A DNA stretch of 64,000 nt from Roseomonas haemaphysalidis (GTDB lineage Bacteria; Pseudomonadota; Alphaproteobacteria; Acetobacterales; Acetobacteraceae), in assembly GCF_017355405.1 (NCBI RefSeq), contig NZ_CP061177.1, forward strand, positions 1,347,001-1,411,000. The letters run 5' to 3'. Position 1 is the first letter of the stretch. The number at the start of each line of letters is the position of its first letter. The position numbers were made by a program, and so were the translations under genes. The notes beneath the pieces are model-generated. The model made no database searches. It had not been told where the DNA came from and saw only the letters and a list, made by a program, of their open reading frames with translations. Positions 23,355 to 32,521 of this stretch are shown one piece after another.

Positions 23355-25151
23355 TCACAGGTCGCTGATGTAGCGGGCCGACAGGGCCGACTGGTATACC
23401 AGCTGCAGCAGGTCGCGCGCGATCTGGAAGCTCTTGGCGCCGAGCTGCGGCAGGGCGATCAGCTCGTCGCCCGGGCGCGGGCCTTCGCGCGGGTCCAGGA
23501 TCACCTGCCCGCTGGCGCGGCGGATCATCACGGAGCTGGTGTCGCCGCGCTGGGTGACGCCGCCGGCGGCGTCCAGGTAGTCGCGGATGCTCATGCCTTC
23601 GCGCCACACCACGCCGCCGGGGTTCAGCACCTCGCCGCCCACCAGCACGGTGTCGGAGCGCTCCGGGATGACGATGGTGTCGCCGTCTTCCAGCCGGATG
23701 GCGGCGCAGCGGCCCTGGTTGTCCACCGCCACCAGCCGGCCCTCGGGCTGGATGCGGCGGCCGCGCTGGATGTAGGTGGACACCAGCTGCGCTTCCTGCG
23801 CGCGGATCTCGGCCACGCCCGTGGTGGTGGAGGAGGCGGTGAAGAGCTGCCGCTCCAGCCGGTCCAGCGCCTCGTTGATGGAGCGCAGCTGCTGCGCGGC
23901 GAGGCGCTTGCGCAGCACGTAGACCGAGCGCGTATCGGCCAGCGCCGGGTTGACGGCCACGTAGTCCAGCAGCTGGCACAGGTTGGCGTCGCGGTCGGCC
24001 ACCAGCACGGAGGGGCCGATGCGGCTGCCTTCCACGAACACCCGCACGGTGGGGGCGGGGGCATCGGTGATGAAGGTGACGGTGTCCTGGTCCAGCAGCG
24101 GCAGGCGGCGCAGCTCCGCCAGCGTCGCGTAGCGCGACCAGGGCTGGCTGTTGCGGGTGCCGCGCACCACGGCGTTGGTGGCCGCCGGCAGCGGGCCGGC
24201 GAGGTCCACCAGCTCCTGCCCCGTCATGCTGCGCCCGTCCACCTCGAACAGGTAGTTGTTGCGCACCGCGCCGTCGGCCGAGATGGTGGCGCCCTGCTTG
24301 CCGACCACGATGGTGTCGCCGTCCTGCAGGCTGATGCCGGGCAGGGCGCCGCGCAGCAGAAAGGGGTAGAGGTCGATCCGGCCTGCCGTGCGGCCGCCGC
24401 GCTTGACCTCGATATCGCGATACGAGCCGCGCGCGGGGTCCACGCCGCCGGCGCGCAACAGGAAGTCCAGCACGGTGTCGGAGGCCGCGCCCATGTGGCG
24501 TCCGGGCACGCGCACGTAGCCGGTGACGAACACGCCCACGTTGCCGGCCGACAGCAGCACGGCATAGACCTGCACCTGCTGGGTGTAGACGCGGCGCACT
24601 TCCGCCTCGACGTTGCGCTGCAGGTCGCCGGCGCGGATGCCGGCCAGGCGGATCGGGCCGATGGAGGGGAGGAACACGTTGCCCTGCGCGTCCAGCGCCG
24701 CGATCACCTCGCTTTCCACGGGGCCCCACACGCGGATGCTGACGCGATCGCCCGCCGCCAGGCGGTAGTTGGGGTTGCCCGTGTCGGAAGGCGAGGGCGC
24801 CTGGCGCGTGAACAGCGCGGCGCCGAACACGGTGCGCGACGGCCCGGCGAAGCGGAAGGGCTCGGCCAGCGGACCCTGCGCGGTGGCGCCGGCCTCGGCC
24901 TCGGTGGTGGAGCCCGCGCGGTTGATCAGGGTTTCCGGCGGCAGCAGGCTGGGCAGTTGCGCCTGGGTGGAGGAGGACTGCGTCAGCAGCCCCGGCGTGG
25001 GCGAGCTCAGGGTCTGCTGCCCGGCGCCCGTCTGCTGCTGCTGGGCCTGCTGCGCCTGCAGCATCTGCTGCTGCAGCGCGGACTGGGCCCGCGCCGCGCC
25101 GGGTGCCAGCGCGAGCGCGAGCAGGAGGGGAAGGACGCGGCTAGAGCGCAT
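23355..25151 (-). CDS. kpsD: Outer-membrane polysaccharide export protein, KpsD/Wza family
   Basis: About 598 residues from the ATG at 25151; a GTG at 25163 is an alternative. The signal peptide RVLPLLLALALAPGAARAQS is cleaved near residue 23. A Gln-rich stretch follows, then the Poly_export domain (NPNYRLAAGDRVSIRVWGPV, residues about 120-210) and repeated SLBB domains (VYAVLLSAGNVGVFVTGYV; TVRVFVEGSRIGPSVLVADR; VLVGGEVLNPGGVVW). Proteins of this type form the outer-membrane channel of ABC-dependent (group 2) capsule export. No lipobox is present, as in E. coli KpsD. The start overlaps the end of kpsE. It is last in the operon and is followed by a family A pair. Confidence 0.9.
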   Translation of the reverse strand: MRSSRVLPLLLALALAPGAARAQSALQQQMLQAQQAQQQQTGAGQQTLSSPTPGLLTQSSSTQAQLPSLLPPETLINRAGSTTEAEAGATAQGPLAEPFRFAGPSRTVFGAALFTRQAPSPSDTGNPNYRLAAGDRVSIRVWGPVESEVIAALDAQGNVFLPSIGPIRLAGIRAGDLQRNVEAEVRRVYTQQVQVYAVLLSAGNVGVFVTGYVRVPGRHMGAASDTVLDFLLRAGGVDPARGSYRDIEVKRGGRTAGRIDLYPFLLRGALPGISLQDGDTIVVGKQGATISADGAVRNNYLFEVDGRSMTGQELVDLAGPLPAATNAVVRGTRNSQPWSRYATLAELRRLPLLDQDTVTFITDAPAPTVRVFVEGSRIGPSVLVADRDANLCQLLDYVAVNPALADTRSVYVLRKRLAAQQLRSINEALDRLERQLFTASSTTTGVAEIRAQEAQLVSTYIQRGRRIQPEGRLVAVDNQGRCAAIRLEDGDTIVIPERSDTVLVGGEVLNPGGVVWREGMSIRDYLDAAGGVTQRGDTSSVMIRRASGQVILDPREGPRPGDELIALPQLGAKSFQIARDLLQLVYQSALSARYISDL

Positions 25152-26328
25152 GTTCACGAACACCCTGGATCAGGAGCCAACCGACCCCGTAGGTCATGGC
25201 GAGGACGCCGAAGATGCTGAACAGCGTCAGCGCCGCCTTCGGGTAGAGCGGATATTCCGCGAGGTTGGGCTGCACCACGCGCGACAGGAACAGCTGCTGG
25301 CGCTGCGCGTCCATGCGCGCGGTTTCCAGCGAGGCGGCGGCGGAGGCGAGCTGCTTGGTGGCGAATTCGCGTTCCAGCGACAGGCGCTCGAAGGTCGCCA
25401 GCCGCTCGGGCAGCGCCGCCTCGCCGGTGGCTAGGCGCGTGCGCTCAGCGGCGATGCGCGCTTCCAGCGCCGCGATGCGGTTGCGCAGCGTCACGATCTG
25501 CGGGTTGTCGGCGCGCATGAAGGAGGATTTCTCCTGCAATTCGGTGCGCGTGCTGTTGAGCGCGTTTTCCAGCGCCGCGAAGCCCTGCTGGCCGATGGCG
25601 GCGATGCCGGTGGGGTCCACCGCCTGCTCGCGCTGGCGCCATTCGGTCAGCGCCAGCTGGGCGTCCACCACGCGCTGCTCGGCGCGGTCCAGTTCCGCCT
25701 GCGCGCTTTCCACCGAGGCGGCGCGGGCGCGCGAGGAGAGCTGGTTGACGAATTCCTCCGAGATGGCGAGCTGCGCTTCCGCCATGCGCCGCGCGTCTTC
25801 CGGGCGAAAGGCGCGGGCCTGGATGGTGGTGATGCCGCCGGTGGCGTCCACGGTCACGCTGTTCATGTGGTTGTAGTAGATCTGCAGGAACTCGGCCGGC
25901 ATGTCCGGGCCCCACAGCCGCGCCAGCCGGTCGGCTTCAGGGCGCCGGTAGATGTCGATCAGCCCCGCGCGCTCGCGCAGCTTTTCCACCGCGTCGTGCG
26001 ACTGCAGGTAGTCGCGCACCGTGATGGCTTCCTCCGGCATCTGCTTGAAGCCGGTGGCGGCGCCGAGCGCCTCGCTCAGCGCCGAGCCGCCGCGGGCTTC
26101 CTGCCGGCCGCGGATCACGAAGCGGGCTTCCGACACGTATTGCCCGGCGGCGATGCCGTAAAGGTACACGCCGGCCAGCACGGTCGGCAGCATCACCAGC
26201 AGCAGAAAGAAGCGGCGCTTCCACAGCATGCGCAGCGGCCACGCGGGGCGTGCCATGCGCGGCCGCGCCGCCGTCAGCGGGATGTCAGAGACCCTGGTAG
26301 GCGGCGATAGCTTCATCGACATCCTCAT
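25141..26328 (-). CDS. kpsE: Capsule export inner-membrane adaptor, KpsE/BexC/Wzz family
   Basis: 395 residues with the longest start. A basic N-terminus is followed by TM1 (about 40-60), a large periplasmic region with long coiled coils (about 180-330; VESAQAELDRAEQRVVDAQL, ALEARIAAERTRLATGEAAL), and TM2 near the C-terminus (about 368-388). This is the polysaccharide co-polymerase/adaptor layout that bridges the KpsMT transporter to the KpsD channel. The reading frame begins within the 3' end of kpsT (44-base overlap from 26328). Starts at 26316 or 26256 are also possible, and no ribosome site decides between them. Confidence 0.88.
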   Translation of the reverse strand: MRMSMKLSPPTRVSDIPLTAARPRMARPAWPLRMLWKRRFFLLLVMLPTVLAGVYLYGIAAGQYVSEARFVIRGRQEARGGSALSEALGAATGFKQMPEEAITVRDYLQSHDAVEKLRERAGLIDIYRRPEADRLARLWGPDMPAEFLQIYYNHMNSVTVDATGGITTIQARAFRPEDARRMAEAQLAISEEFVNQLSSRARAASVESAQAELDRAEQRVVDAQLALTEWRQREQAVDPTGIAAIGQQGFAALENALNSTRTELQEKSSFMRADNPQIVTLRNRIAALEARIAAERTRLATGEAALPERLATFERLSLEREFATKQLASAAASLETARMDAQRQQLFLSRVVQPNLAEYPLYPKAALTLFSIFGVLAMTYGVGWLLIQGVREHAL

Positions 26329-26938
26329 AGAATTCCAGCATGCCGTTCCGCAGGATGGCCGCCGTGTCGCAGTATTGCCGGACGTGCATGGCGTTGTGGG
26401 ACACCATGATCATCGCCGCGTTCTGCCGCCGCATCTGCAGCATGTGCTGGCATTTCGCGGCAAAGCGCGCGTCGCCGGTGGAAAGCGCCTCGTCCACCAG
26501 GTAGCAGTCGAAATCCACCGCGAAGGACAGGCCCATCAGCAGGCGGCTGACCATGCCGGAGGAATAGGTGTTCACCGGCTCGAAGAAGTAGCGGCCGAGC
26601 TCGGAGAACTCCTCCACGAAGTCCTGTGTCTGCTGCACGGGCGTGCCGTAGAGCCGCGCGATGAAGCGGGCGTTGGACGCGCCGCTGGTGATGGTTTGCA
26701 GCCCGTAGGCCCCGCCAATGGGCCAGGAGATGCTCATCTCGCGCCGGATCACGCCGCGGTCGGGGTTCTCCACGCCGCTCAGCAGCCGCAGCAGCGTGGA
26801 CTTGCCCGAGCCGTTGCGGCCGAGGATGCCCACCTGGTCGCCGCGGCGGATGCGCCCGTGCACGCCGCGCAGGATGACGTGCTGCGCGCCGCTCTTGTGG
26901 CTGTGAAAGCCCTTCCAGACGTCGAGCATCTCGATCAC
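26285..26938 (-). CDS. kpsT: Capsule polysaccharide ABC exporter ATPase, KpsT family
   Basis: 217 residues. It is the ATPase that powers export of the finished polysaccharide through KpsM. Walker A is GRNGSGKST (about 39-47); the signature region is the unusual but family-typical NTYSSGMVSRLLMGLSFAV; Walker B is YLVDEALSTGD; and the H-loop lies in IMVSHNAMHVRQY. The length equals E. coli KpsT. It starts nine bases after kpsM and overlaps kpsE. Confidence 0.95.
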   Translation of the reverse strand: MIEMLDVWKGFHSHKSGAQHVILRGVHGRIRRGDQVGILGRNGSGKSTLLRLLSGVENPDRGVIRREMSISWPIGGAYGLQTITSGASNARFIARLYGTPVQQTQDFVEEFSELGRYFFEPVNTYSSGMVSRLLMGLSFAVDFDCYLVDEALSTGDARFAAKCQHMLQMRRQNAAMIMVSHNAMHVRQYCDTAAILRNGMLEFYEDVDEAIAAYQGL

Positions 26939-26947
26939 CGGCGCGCC

Positions 26948-27748
26948 TCACCGGGCCATGGAAAGGCGTGGCCGCGCCGCGCGCATCGCCGCCATGGCCA
27001 GCACGTTGAGGATCAGGATCCACAGCATCACGTAGGGGAGGCTGAAATAGGACACCACCTTGTCGCCCCATTGGGCGTGGCGCATCGCCTCGTGCACATT
27101 GGCCAGCGGGTTGTACAGAAGCGCGTCGCGCGTCGCGGGCGTGACGCTGGCGAGCATCAGAAAGGCGGCGGAGAAGGGCATCATCAGGTAGGTCAGCGGG
27201 TGCACCAGGCGCTCGACCGGCTCCACGAACACGATCAGCGCCGCCAGCAGGGTGCCGACGCCGTGGCCGATCAGCGCGCTGAACACCAAGCTGACCACGA
27301 ACAGCCCGGGGTGCGCCGGCCAGTAGCCGCCGAACAGACCGCCGCCCACCACCAGCAGCCCGATCACCACGCTGCAGGCCGCGGCTTCCAGCAGGGTGCG
27401 CGCCATGGTCAGGTCGTGCAGCTTGACGCTGCGGTGGTACAGCAGGGGCATGCTGTGGGTGATGGCGCCGGCGTTGCGCGTCAGGATGCCGCGGAACATG
27501 TAGAAGGGCGCGTAGCCCAGCGCGTAGAACAGAAAGACCGGGATGTTGTTGGGCAGCCCGCGGTCCGTCATCCAGTGGATCAGCGAAACGCCGAAGCCCA
27601 GCATCATCGGCTCGGCGACCAGCCACAAGTAGCCCACCTTGCTTTGCCCGAAGCGCAGCTGCATTTCCCGCAGCACCAGCGCGTGGAGCACGCCCAGCTG
27701 CGCCGAAAGGGCGCCGCGCCGGGCACGGCGGGGGACGTGGTCGCTCAT
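26948..27748 (-). CDS. kpsM: Capsule polysaccharide ABC exporter permease, KpsM family
   Basis: 266 residues from the ATG at 27748, with six hydrophobic segments of the ABC-2 permease type (LVLREMQLRFGQSKVGYLW near the N-terminus is typical of the family). It forms the membrane pore with KpsT. An in-frame start at 27775 lies inside the preceding lipoprotein gene and would add nine residues. The start at 27748 is preferred since it follows the previous stop by only a few bases. Confidence 0.95.
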   Translation of the reverse strand: MSDHVPRRARRGALSAQLGVLHALVLREMQLRFGQSKVGYLWLVAEPMMLGFGVSLIHWMTDRGLPNNIPVFLFYALGYAPFYMFRGILTRNAGAITHSMPLLYHRSVKLHDLTMARTLLEAAACSVVIGLLVVGGGLFGGYWPAHPGLFVVSLVFSALIGHGVGTLLAALIVFVEPVERLVHPLTYLMMPFSAAFLMLASVTPATRDALLYNPLANVHEAMRHAQWGDKVVSYFSLPYVMLWILILNVLAMAAMRAARPRLSMAR

Positions 27749-27752
27749 CGGC

Positions 27753-28154
27753 TCAGGGAGCGAAGACGGCGGCATTGGAGGGCGGCGCGCCGTTGCGCAG
27801 CAGCGGGCGCACGCCCACCCACTGGCCCGGCGCTTCCTCGCAGTAGATCAGCTGGCGCCCGGCGGTCAGGCCGCCCAGCAGCAGCTCGCGGCAGGGCCGC
27901 CCGCCACCCGAGTTGTAGGCGCGGGTGACACGCGCGGGCGCCTGCGGGTTGCCGACGTATTCCTCCTGACCGATCTGCGCGCGGGCGGCGAAATCGGCCA
28001 GCGGGTCCGGCACCCGGGCGGGGACGCTGGCGGGGGCGGAGCGCGCGTCAAGGCTGCTGCCGCCGCCGGACCACAGTGATCCGCCGCCGCCGCAGGCGGA
28101 CAAGGCGACCAGCAGGGGCAGGGCCAGGCACCGCCTGAACAGCCCCGCCAGCAT
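27753..28154 (-). CDS. Small lipoprotein at the head of the capsule export operon
   Basis: 133 residues from the ATG at 28154. A basic N-terminus and hydrophobic stretch lead to a lipobox LSAC (about residue 20), followed by a Gly/Ser-rich tether (GGGGSLWSGGGSS). A compact domain with two further cysteines comes next (GGRPCRELLLGG; LIYCEEAPGQWVG). A GTG 14 codons upstream (28196) is possible but would spoil the signal peptide. It is first in the operon with kpsM, kpsT, kpsE and kpsD, so an accessory role in capsule export or anchoring is plausible. I do not recognise a family. Confidence 0.75.
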   Translation of the reverse strand: MLAGLFRRCLALPLLVALSACGGGGSLWSGGGSSLDARSAPASVPARVPDPLADFAARAQIGQEEYVGNPQAPARVTRAYNSGGGRPCRELLLGGLTAGRQLIYCEEAPGQWVGVRPLLRNGAPPSNAAVFAP

Positions 28155-28242
28155 CGCTGGCGCGAATGATCCGTTCGTTGTGAGAAATCCGTTCACGCCG
28201 ACTTTGCATCCTGTTTAACGAAGCGGAAGCTACTCCACCGCA

Positions 28243-30210
28243 ATGGCCGTGGCAAAGCGAACCCGCAGCGGGCATGCTGCCTTGCAGCAAATGACTGGAA
28301 TCGCCCCCGCCCCGGATGCCTCGCCCCGCCGCCGCCTGCTGTTTCCGGCGGCGGACCTGTTGCGCTGGCCGCACCTGCCGGCCTTCTGGCCTGAGCACCA
28401 GCCAGTGGCGGGAAACGCCGACCTGCTGGCATGGCCCGAAGGGCGGGCGGTGCCGCCGGACGCGCCCGCCACGCTGCTGCGCTACGCCCCCGGGCCGCTG
28501 CGGGCGCCCCGTTTCGGGACGCGGCACGCTCCGGTGGCGCTGCTGCTGCCGCCATGGCCGGCCCCGGAGTCGCGGGGCCCGGAGTCGCGAAAGCTGGATC
28601 CGGCCGTTGCCGCCCGCGCCGCCCAGGCGGCGGAGTTCCTGGCCAGGGCGCGCATCGGCGGCGAGCCGGGGTTGCCGGACCCGCGTGCCGCCGCGCTGGG
28701 CCTGGCGCCGCGCGGCGCGGTGCTGCTGCTGGACCCCTGCCGTCCGGGGCCGGCCGTGCCGTGCGTCGCCGCCGCCAGGGCCGCCGCCGCGCGGGCGCGC
28801 CTGCCGCTGCTGCTGGCGCGCAACCCGGCCGCCCCCGCCGGCGCGCCGCCGGTGTTGCCCGTGCCGCCCGGCGCCACGCGGCTGGACGCCCGGCTGTCGC
28901 CCTGGACGCTGCTGGATTGCGCGGCCGACCTGCATGGCGCCAGCGACGAGATGGCGCTGCTGGCCGCCGCCGCCGGGGTGCCGGTGGCGGGCGAGAAACT
29001 GGACCCGGTGCCCCGCCTGGCCGCGCTGATCGCCGCTAGCCGCTGCGCCGACCCGTTTCTGCGCCGCCCCTGGCGATTCGAAGAGGCGCTGGAACAGCTG
29101 GACGCCTGGTGCCGGGCGCAGGGGGAAAACCGGCCCGTGGCGGTGTGCCTGGGCATGTCCTGGTGGAAGCGCGAGCGCGTTGGCGCCTTGTTCGCCCATG
29201 CCGGTGGCATGCCCCGCTTCGCGCGGCGGCCGGAGGCGGCGCTGCGCCAGGCCGCGGCCGCCAGGGCGCGCGACGGCGAGGCCGCGCTGGCCGCCTGGGC
29301 CCGCGCCGTGCCCGCCGGGTTCCGGGCCCGTTGCGAGGCCGCCGGCGTGGCGCTGTTGACGGTGGAGGACGGCTTCGTGCGGTCGCGCGGGCTGGGGGCG
29401 CGGTTTCTGCCGGGGGCGTCCTATGCCGTGGACGGCTCGGGCATCTACTACGACCCCGCGCGGCCCAGCGCGCTGGAACGGCTGCTGGCCACCGCCGAGT
29501 TTTCCCCCGCGCTGCTGGCCCGCGCGGCGGCGCTGCGGGAGGCGATCGTTTCGCGCGGCGTGACCAAGTACAACCTGTCGGGTGCCGCGCCCGTGCTGGC
29601 GCCGCCGCCGGGCCGCCCGGTGCTGCTGGTGCCGGGGCAGGTGGAGGACGATGCCTCCGTGCGGCTCGGCGGCGGCGCCATCCAGGGCAACCTGGCGCTG
29701 CTGCGGGCGGTGCGGGCGGCGCATCCGGGGGCCTGGATCGTGTTCAAGCCGCATCCGGACTTGGAAGCCGGGCTGCGCCGCAACGCCGTGCCCCTGGCGG
29801 CGCTGCGCGCGGTGGCCGACCAGATCGTGTCCGGCGCGCCGCTGACCGGGTTGCTGGGGCAGGTGGACGCAGTGCACACGCTGACCTCGTTGTCCGGCTT
29901 CGAGGCGCTGTTGCGCGGCGTGCCGGTCACCACCTGGGGGCAGCCCTTCTATGCCGGCTGGGGCCTGACGGAGGACCGCAACCCCGTGGGACGCCGCGGG
30001 CGCGTGCTGCCGCTGGACGCGCTGGTGGCGGCGGCGCTGATCCTGTTTCCCCGCACGGTGGACCCGCTGACCGGCCTGCCGTGCCCGCCGGAGGTGATCC
30101 TGGAACGGCTGGACGACCCGTCCGCCTGGCCGCTGCCGAGCGGCGGCTGGTACCGGGGAATGGAGGCGGCGCTGCGGCGGGCGCTGGACCGCCTGCGGGG
30201 GCGGGCATGA
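28243..30210 (+). CDS. kpsC: Capsule beta-Kdo transferase, KpsC family, with an eroded N-terminal module
   Basis: 655 residues. KpsC builds the poly-Kdo linker on lipid for ABC-exported capsules. The C-terminal half has the full set of family motifs: TVEDGFVRSRGLGARFLPG (about 367-385), QVEDDASVRLGG (about 466-477), VFKPHPDLE, and TLTSLSGFEALLRGVPVTTWG with QPFYAGWGLTED. In E. coli both halves carry such a set. Here the N-terminal half keeps only traces (DEMALLAAAAGVPVAGE) and lacks the GFVRS and KPHPD motifs. So one Kdo-transferase module may be inactive. It is divergent from the kpsM/T/E/D operon and ends in a strong terminator. kpsS is not in the window. Confidence 0.88.
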   Translation: MAVAKRTRSGHAALQQMTGIAPAPDASPRRRLLFPAADLLRWPHLPAFWPEHQPVAGNADLLAWPEGRAVPPDAPATLLRYAPGPLRAPRFGTRHAPVALLLPPWPAPESRGPESRKLDPAVAARAAQAAEFLARARIGGEPGLPDPRAAALGLAPRGAVLLLDPCRPGPAVPCVAAARAAAARARLPLLLARNPAAPAGAPPVLPVPPGATRLDARLSPWTLLDCAADLHGASDEMALLAAAAGVPVAGEKLDPVPRLAALIAASRCADPFLRRPWRFEEALEQLDAWCRAQGENRPVAVCLGMSWWKRERVGALFAHAGGMPRFARRPEAALRQAAAARARDGEAALAAWARAVPAGFRARCEAAGVALLTVEDGFVRSRGLGARFLPGASYAVDGSGIYYDPARPSALERLLATAEFSPALLARAAALREAIVSRGVTKYNLSGAAPVLAPPPGRPVLLVPGQVEDDASVRLGGGAIQGNLALLRAVRAAHPGAWIVFKPHPDLEAGLRRNAVPLAALRAVADQIVSGAPLTGLLGQVDAVHTLTSLSGFEALLRGVPVTTWGQPFYAGWGLTEDRNPVGRRGRVLPLDALVAAALILFPRTVDPLTGLPCPPEVILERLDDPSAWPLPSGGWYRGMEAALRRALDRLRGRA

Positions 30211-30246
30211 AAAAGGCCCGCCGGGTTTCCCCGGCGGGCCTGTTCT
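30209..30246 (+). terminator. Intrinsic terminator after kpsC
   Basis: AAAAAGGCCCGCCGGG, loop TTTC, CCCGGCGGGCC, then TGTTCTG. The stem is nearly perfect. It begins at the kpsC stop codon and may also serve csbD from the other side. Confidence 0.85.
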
Positions 30247-30260
30247 GATCGCGGGGGCGA

Positions 30261-30446
30261 TCAGATCTTGCGGGTGGAGTCCCGCACGTCGTCCTTGGCC
30301 TGGCCGACCGCGGACTGCGCCTTGCCGGCGGTCTTCTCGGCCTTGCCTTCCATCTCGGTGGAGGTGCTGCCGGTCACCTTGCCGGCAACTTCCTTCACAG
30401 CGCCCTTGGCCTGCTTCAGCGCGCCGTCGATGCGATCCTTGTCCAT
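30261..30446 (-). CDS. CsbD-family small stress protein
   Basis: 61 residues, hydrophilic, rich in Lys/Ala/Gly, with the CsbD pattern DRIDGALKQAKGAVKEVAGK and GKAEKTAGKAQSAVGQAKDD. CsbD-like proteins are abundant general-stress proteins of unknown biochemistry. A strong ribosome site, GGAGG, lies eight bases before the ATG. The 299 bases upstream, up to ffh, hold no other gene that I can see; they must contain the csbD and ffh promoters, but no consensus stands out. Confidence 0.93.
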   Translation of the reverse strand: MDKDRIDGALKQAKGAVKEVAGKVTGSTSTEMEGKAEKTAGKAQSAVGQAKDDVRDSTRKI

Positions 30447-30745
30447 GTCAATGGCCTCCGTAAATTGTTGATTACGCTTTGCTTCGCCTGTCCGGTCGGC
30501 GGTTCACGCCGGCCTATGGGATGAACGGTTTCACCCTGGCGGAGTTGCAGGGGGAAACGCGGCGCTTGACCCGCCGGCGGTGCGGCGGGTAGACAGCGGC
30601 CTCGCGCGTCCTGTGATGGGACACGCGCTTTCGGTCGGTGCGATCCTGTGAGACGCCCGGCTCCGTCGCTCCGCGAAGACTCGCGCAGCGGCGCGTTTTG
30701 TTTTGGGCGGGCCTCATCCCGCCGCGAGAAGGAGTGACCAGCGCG

Positions 30746-32131
30746 GTGTTCGAGGCTCTTTCGGGCAAGTTGAACGGGGTGTTCGATCGGCTGCGCCGCC
30801 GTGGCGCGCTGACCGAGGCCGACGTCGCCGAGGCCTCCCGCGAGGTGCGCCTGGCCCTGCTCGAGGCCGACGTGGCGCTGCCCGTGGTCAAGGACATCGT
30901 CGCCAAGGTGCGCGAGCGCGCCGTGGGCGCCGAGGTCATCAAGTCCGTTTCGCCCGCCCAGCAGGTCATCAAGATCGTCAACGACTGCTTGGTCGAGGCG
31001 CTGGGCGGTGGCGAGGGGGTCGAGCACGTGCCGGGCATCAGCCTGGCCGCCGCCGCGCCGGTCGCCATCCTGATGATCGGCCTTCAGGGCTCGGGCAAGA
31101 CCACCACCTCGGGCAAGATCGCGCTGCGGCTGCGCACGCGGGACAAGAAGAAGGTCTTGCTGGCCTCGCTCGACGTGCACCGCCCGGCCGCGCAGCTTCA
31201 GCTCGAGACGCTGGCCAGGCAGGCGGGCGTGACCAGCCTGCCCATCGTCGCCGGCCAGTCGCCCTTGCAGATCGCGGCGCGCGCCATGGAAGTGGCCCGC
31301 GGCGAGCTCTACGACGTCGTTATCCTCGACACCGCCGGCCGCCTGTCGATCGACGAGGCGCTGATGGACGAGGTCGCCGCCGTGAAGGCCGCGACCCGCC
31401 CGCATGAAAGCCTGCTGGTGGTCGATGCGATGACCGGCCAGGACGCGGTGCAGACCGCGCGCGCCTTCAACGAGCGCGTGGGCGTGACGGGCATCGTCAT
31501 GACGCGCGTGGACGGCGATGCGCGCGGCGGTGCGGCGCTGTCCATGCGCGCCGTCACCGGCGCGCCGATCAAGCTGCTGGGCGCGGGCGAGAAGCTCGAG
31601 GCCCTGGAGGATTTCCACCCCGACCGCATCGCCGGCCGCATCCTCGGCATGGGCGACATCGTCAGCCTGGTGGAAAAGGCGGCGGAGACCATCGACCGCG
31701 CCGAGGCCGAGAAGATGGCCGCGAAGATGCAGAAGGGTCAGTTCGACCTGGAAGACTACGCGGGCCAGCTCAAGCAGATCGGCAAGATGGGCTCGCTGTC
31801 CGGCATCCTCGGCATGCTGCCCGGCATCGGCAAGATGAAGGCGCAGATCGAGAACGCCAACCTCGACAACACGCTGCTCAAGCGCCAGGCCGCCATCATC
31901 GGCAGCATGACGCCCAAGGAGCGGCGTAATCCAGACATCCTGAAGGCCTCCCGCAAGAAGCGCATCGCCGCCGGCGCGGGAGCCACCGTTCAGGACGTGA
32001 ACCGGCTGCTGAAGCAGTTCGACGACATGTCCGCGATGATGAAGCGGATGAGCAAGCTCGGCCAGAAGGGGATGATGCGCGGCGGTCTCGGCGCGCTTCT
32101 CCCTGGGGCCGGGGGCAAGCGCCCCTTCTAG
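30746..32131 (+). CDS. ffh: Signal recognition particle GTPase Ffh (SRP54)
   Basis: 461 residues, GTG start at 30746 giving the usual VFEALSGKL beginning. Order: N domain; GTPase with G1 [15 protein letters not shown] (about 109-123), [12 protein letters not shown], the DTAGR motif, [12 protein letters not shown] and the closing [12 protein letters not shown]. The methionine-rich M domain that binds 4.5S RNA and signal sequences follows ([35 protein letters not shown]). The AGGAG ribosome site is about 11 bases upstream, slightly far; a GTG four codons earlier is too close to it. It heads the rpsP-rimM-trmD-rplS group. Confidence 0.97.
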   Translation: MFEALSGKLNGVFDRLRRRGALTEADVAEASREVRLALLEADVALPVVKDIVAKVRERAVGAEVIKSVSPAQQVIKIVNDCLVEALGGGEGVEHVPGISLAAAAPVAILMIGLQGSGKTTTSGKIALRLRTRDKKKVLLASLDVHRPAAQLQLETLARQAGVTSLPIVAGQSPLQIAARAMEVARGELYDVVILDTAGRLSIDEALMDEVAAVKAATRPHESLLVVDAMTGQDAVQTARAFNERVGVTGIVMTRVDGDARGGAALSMRAVTGAPIKLLGAGEKLEALEDFHPDRIAGRILGMGDIVSLVEKAAETIDRAEAEKMAAKMQKGQFDLEDYAGQLKQIGKMGSLSGILGMLPGIGKMKAQIENANLDNTLLKRQAAIIGSMTPKERRNPDILKASRKKRIAAGAGATVQDVNRLLKQFDDMSAMMKRMSKLGQKGMMRGGLGALLPGAGGKRPF

Positions 32132-32162
32132 TTTTCATAGACCAACACAGGAACTGATCCTT

Positions 32163-32495
32163 ATGGGCCTGAAGATCCGCCTCGCGCGCGCCGGTGCCAA
32201 GAAGCGCCCCTACTACCACATCGTGGTGGCCGACAGCCGCTCGCCCCGCGACGGCCGCTTCATCGAGAAGGTGGGCAGCTACAACCCGATGCTGCCGGCC
32301 GACCACGCCGACCGCGTGCGCCTGCAGGACGAGCGCATCAAGCACTGGCTGAGCGTCGGCGCGCTGGCCACCGACCGCGTCGCCAAGTTCCTCGGCAAGG
32401 CCGAGCTGGCGCCGATGCCGGTGTTCCGCGAGCAGCCCAAGCAGTCCGCGCCGAAGAAGAAGGCGCAGGAACGCGCCGCCGCCAACGCCGCCTGA
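32163..32495 (+). CDS. rpsP: 30S ribosomal protein S16
   Basis: 110 residues. [20 protein letters not shown] and the [16 protein letters not shown] segment are diagnostic of S16, an early assembly protein of the small subunit. The core of about 80 residues is followed by a Lys/Ala-rich tail ([20 protein letters not shown]), as in many alphaproteobacteria. It begins 32 bases after ffh. Confidence 0.98.
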   Translation: MGLKIRLARAGAKKRPYYHIVVADSRSPRDGRFIEKVGSYNPMLPADHADRVRLQDERIKHWLSVGALATDRVAKFLGKAELAPMPVFREQPKQSAPKKKAQERAAANAA

Positions 32496-32521
32496 CCAGC
32501 GACGCCCGGTAGCAGCCAGCC

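Noticed and set aside
30447..30745. Possible 4.5S (SRP) RNA gene upstream of ffh
   Set aside because: No SRP Alu or helix 8 consensus (GGAA tetraloop with its internal loops) could be read in the stretch.
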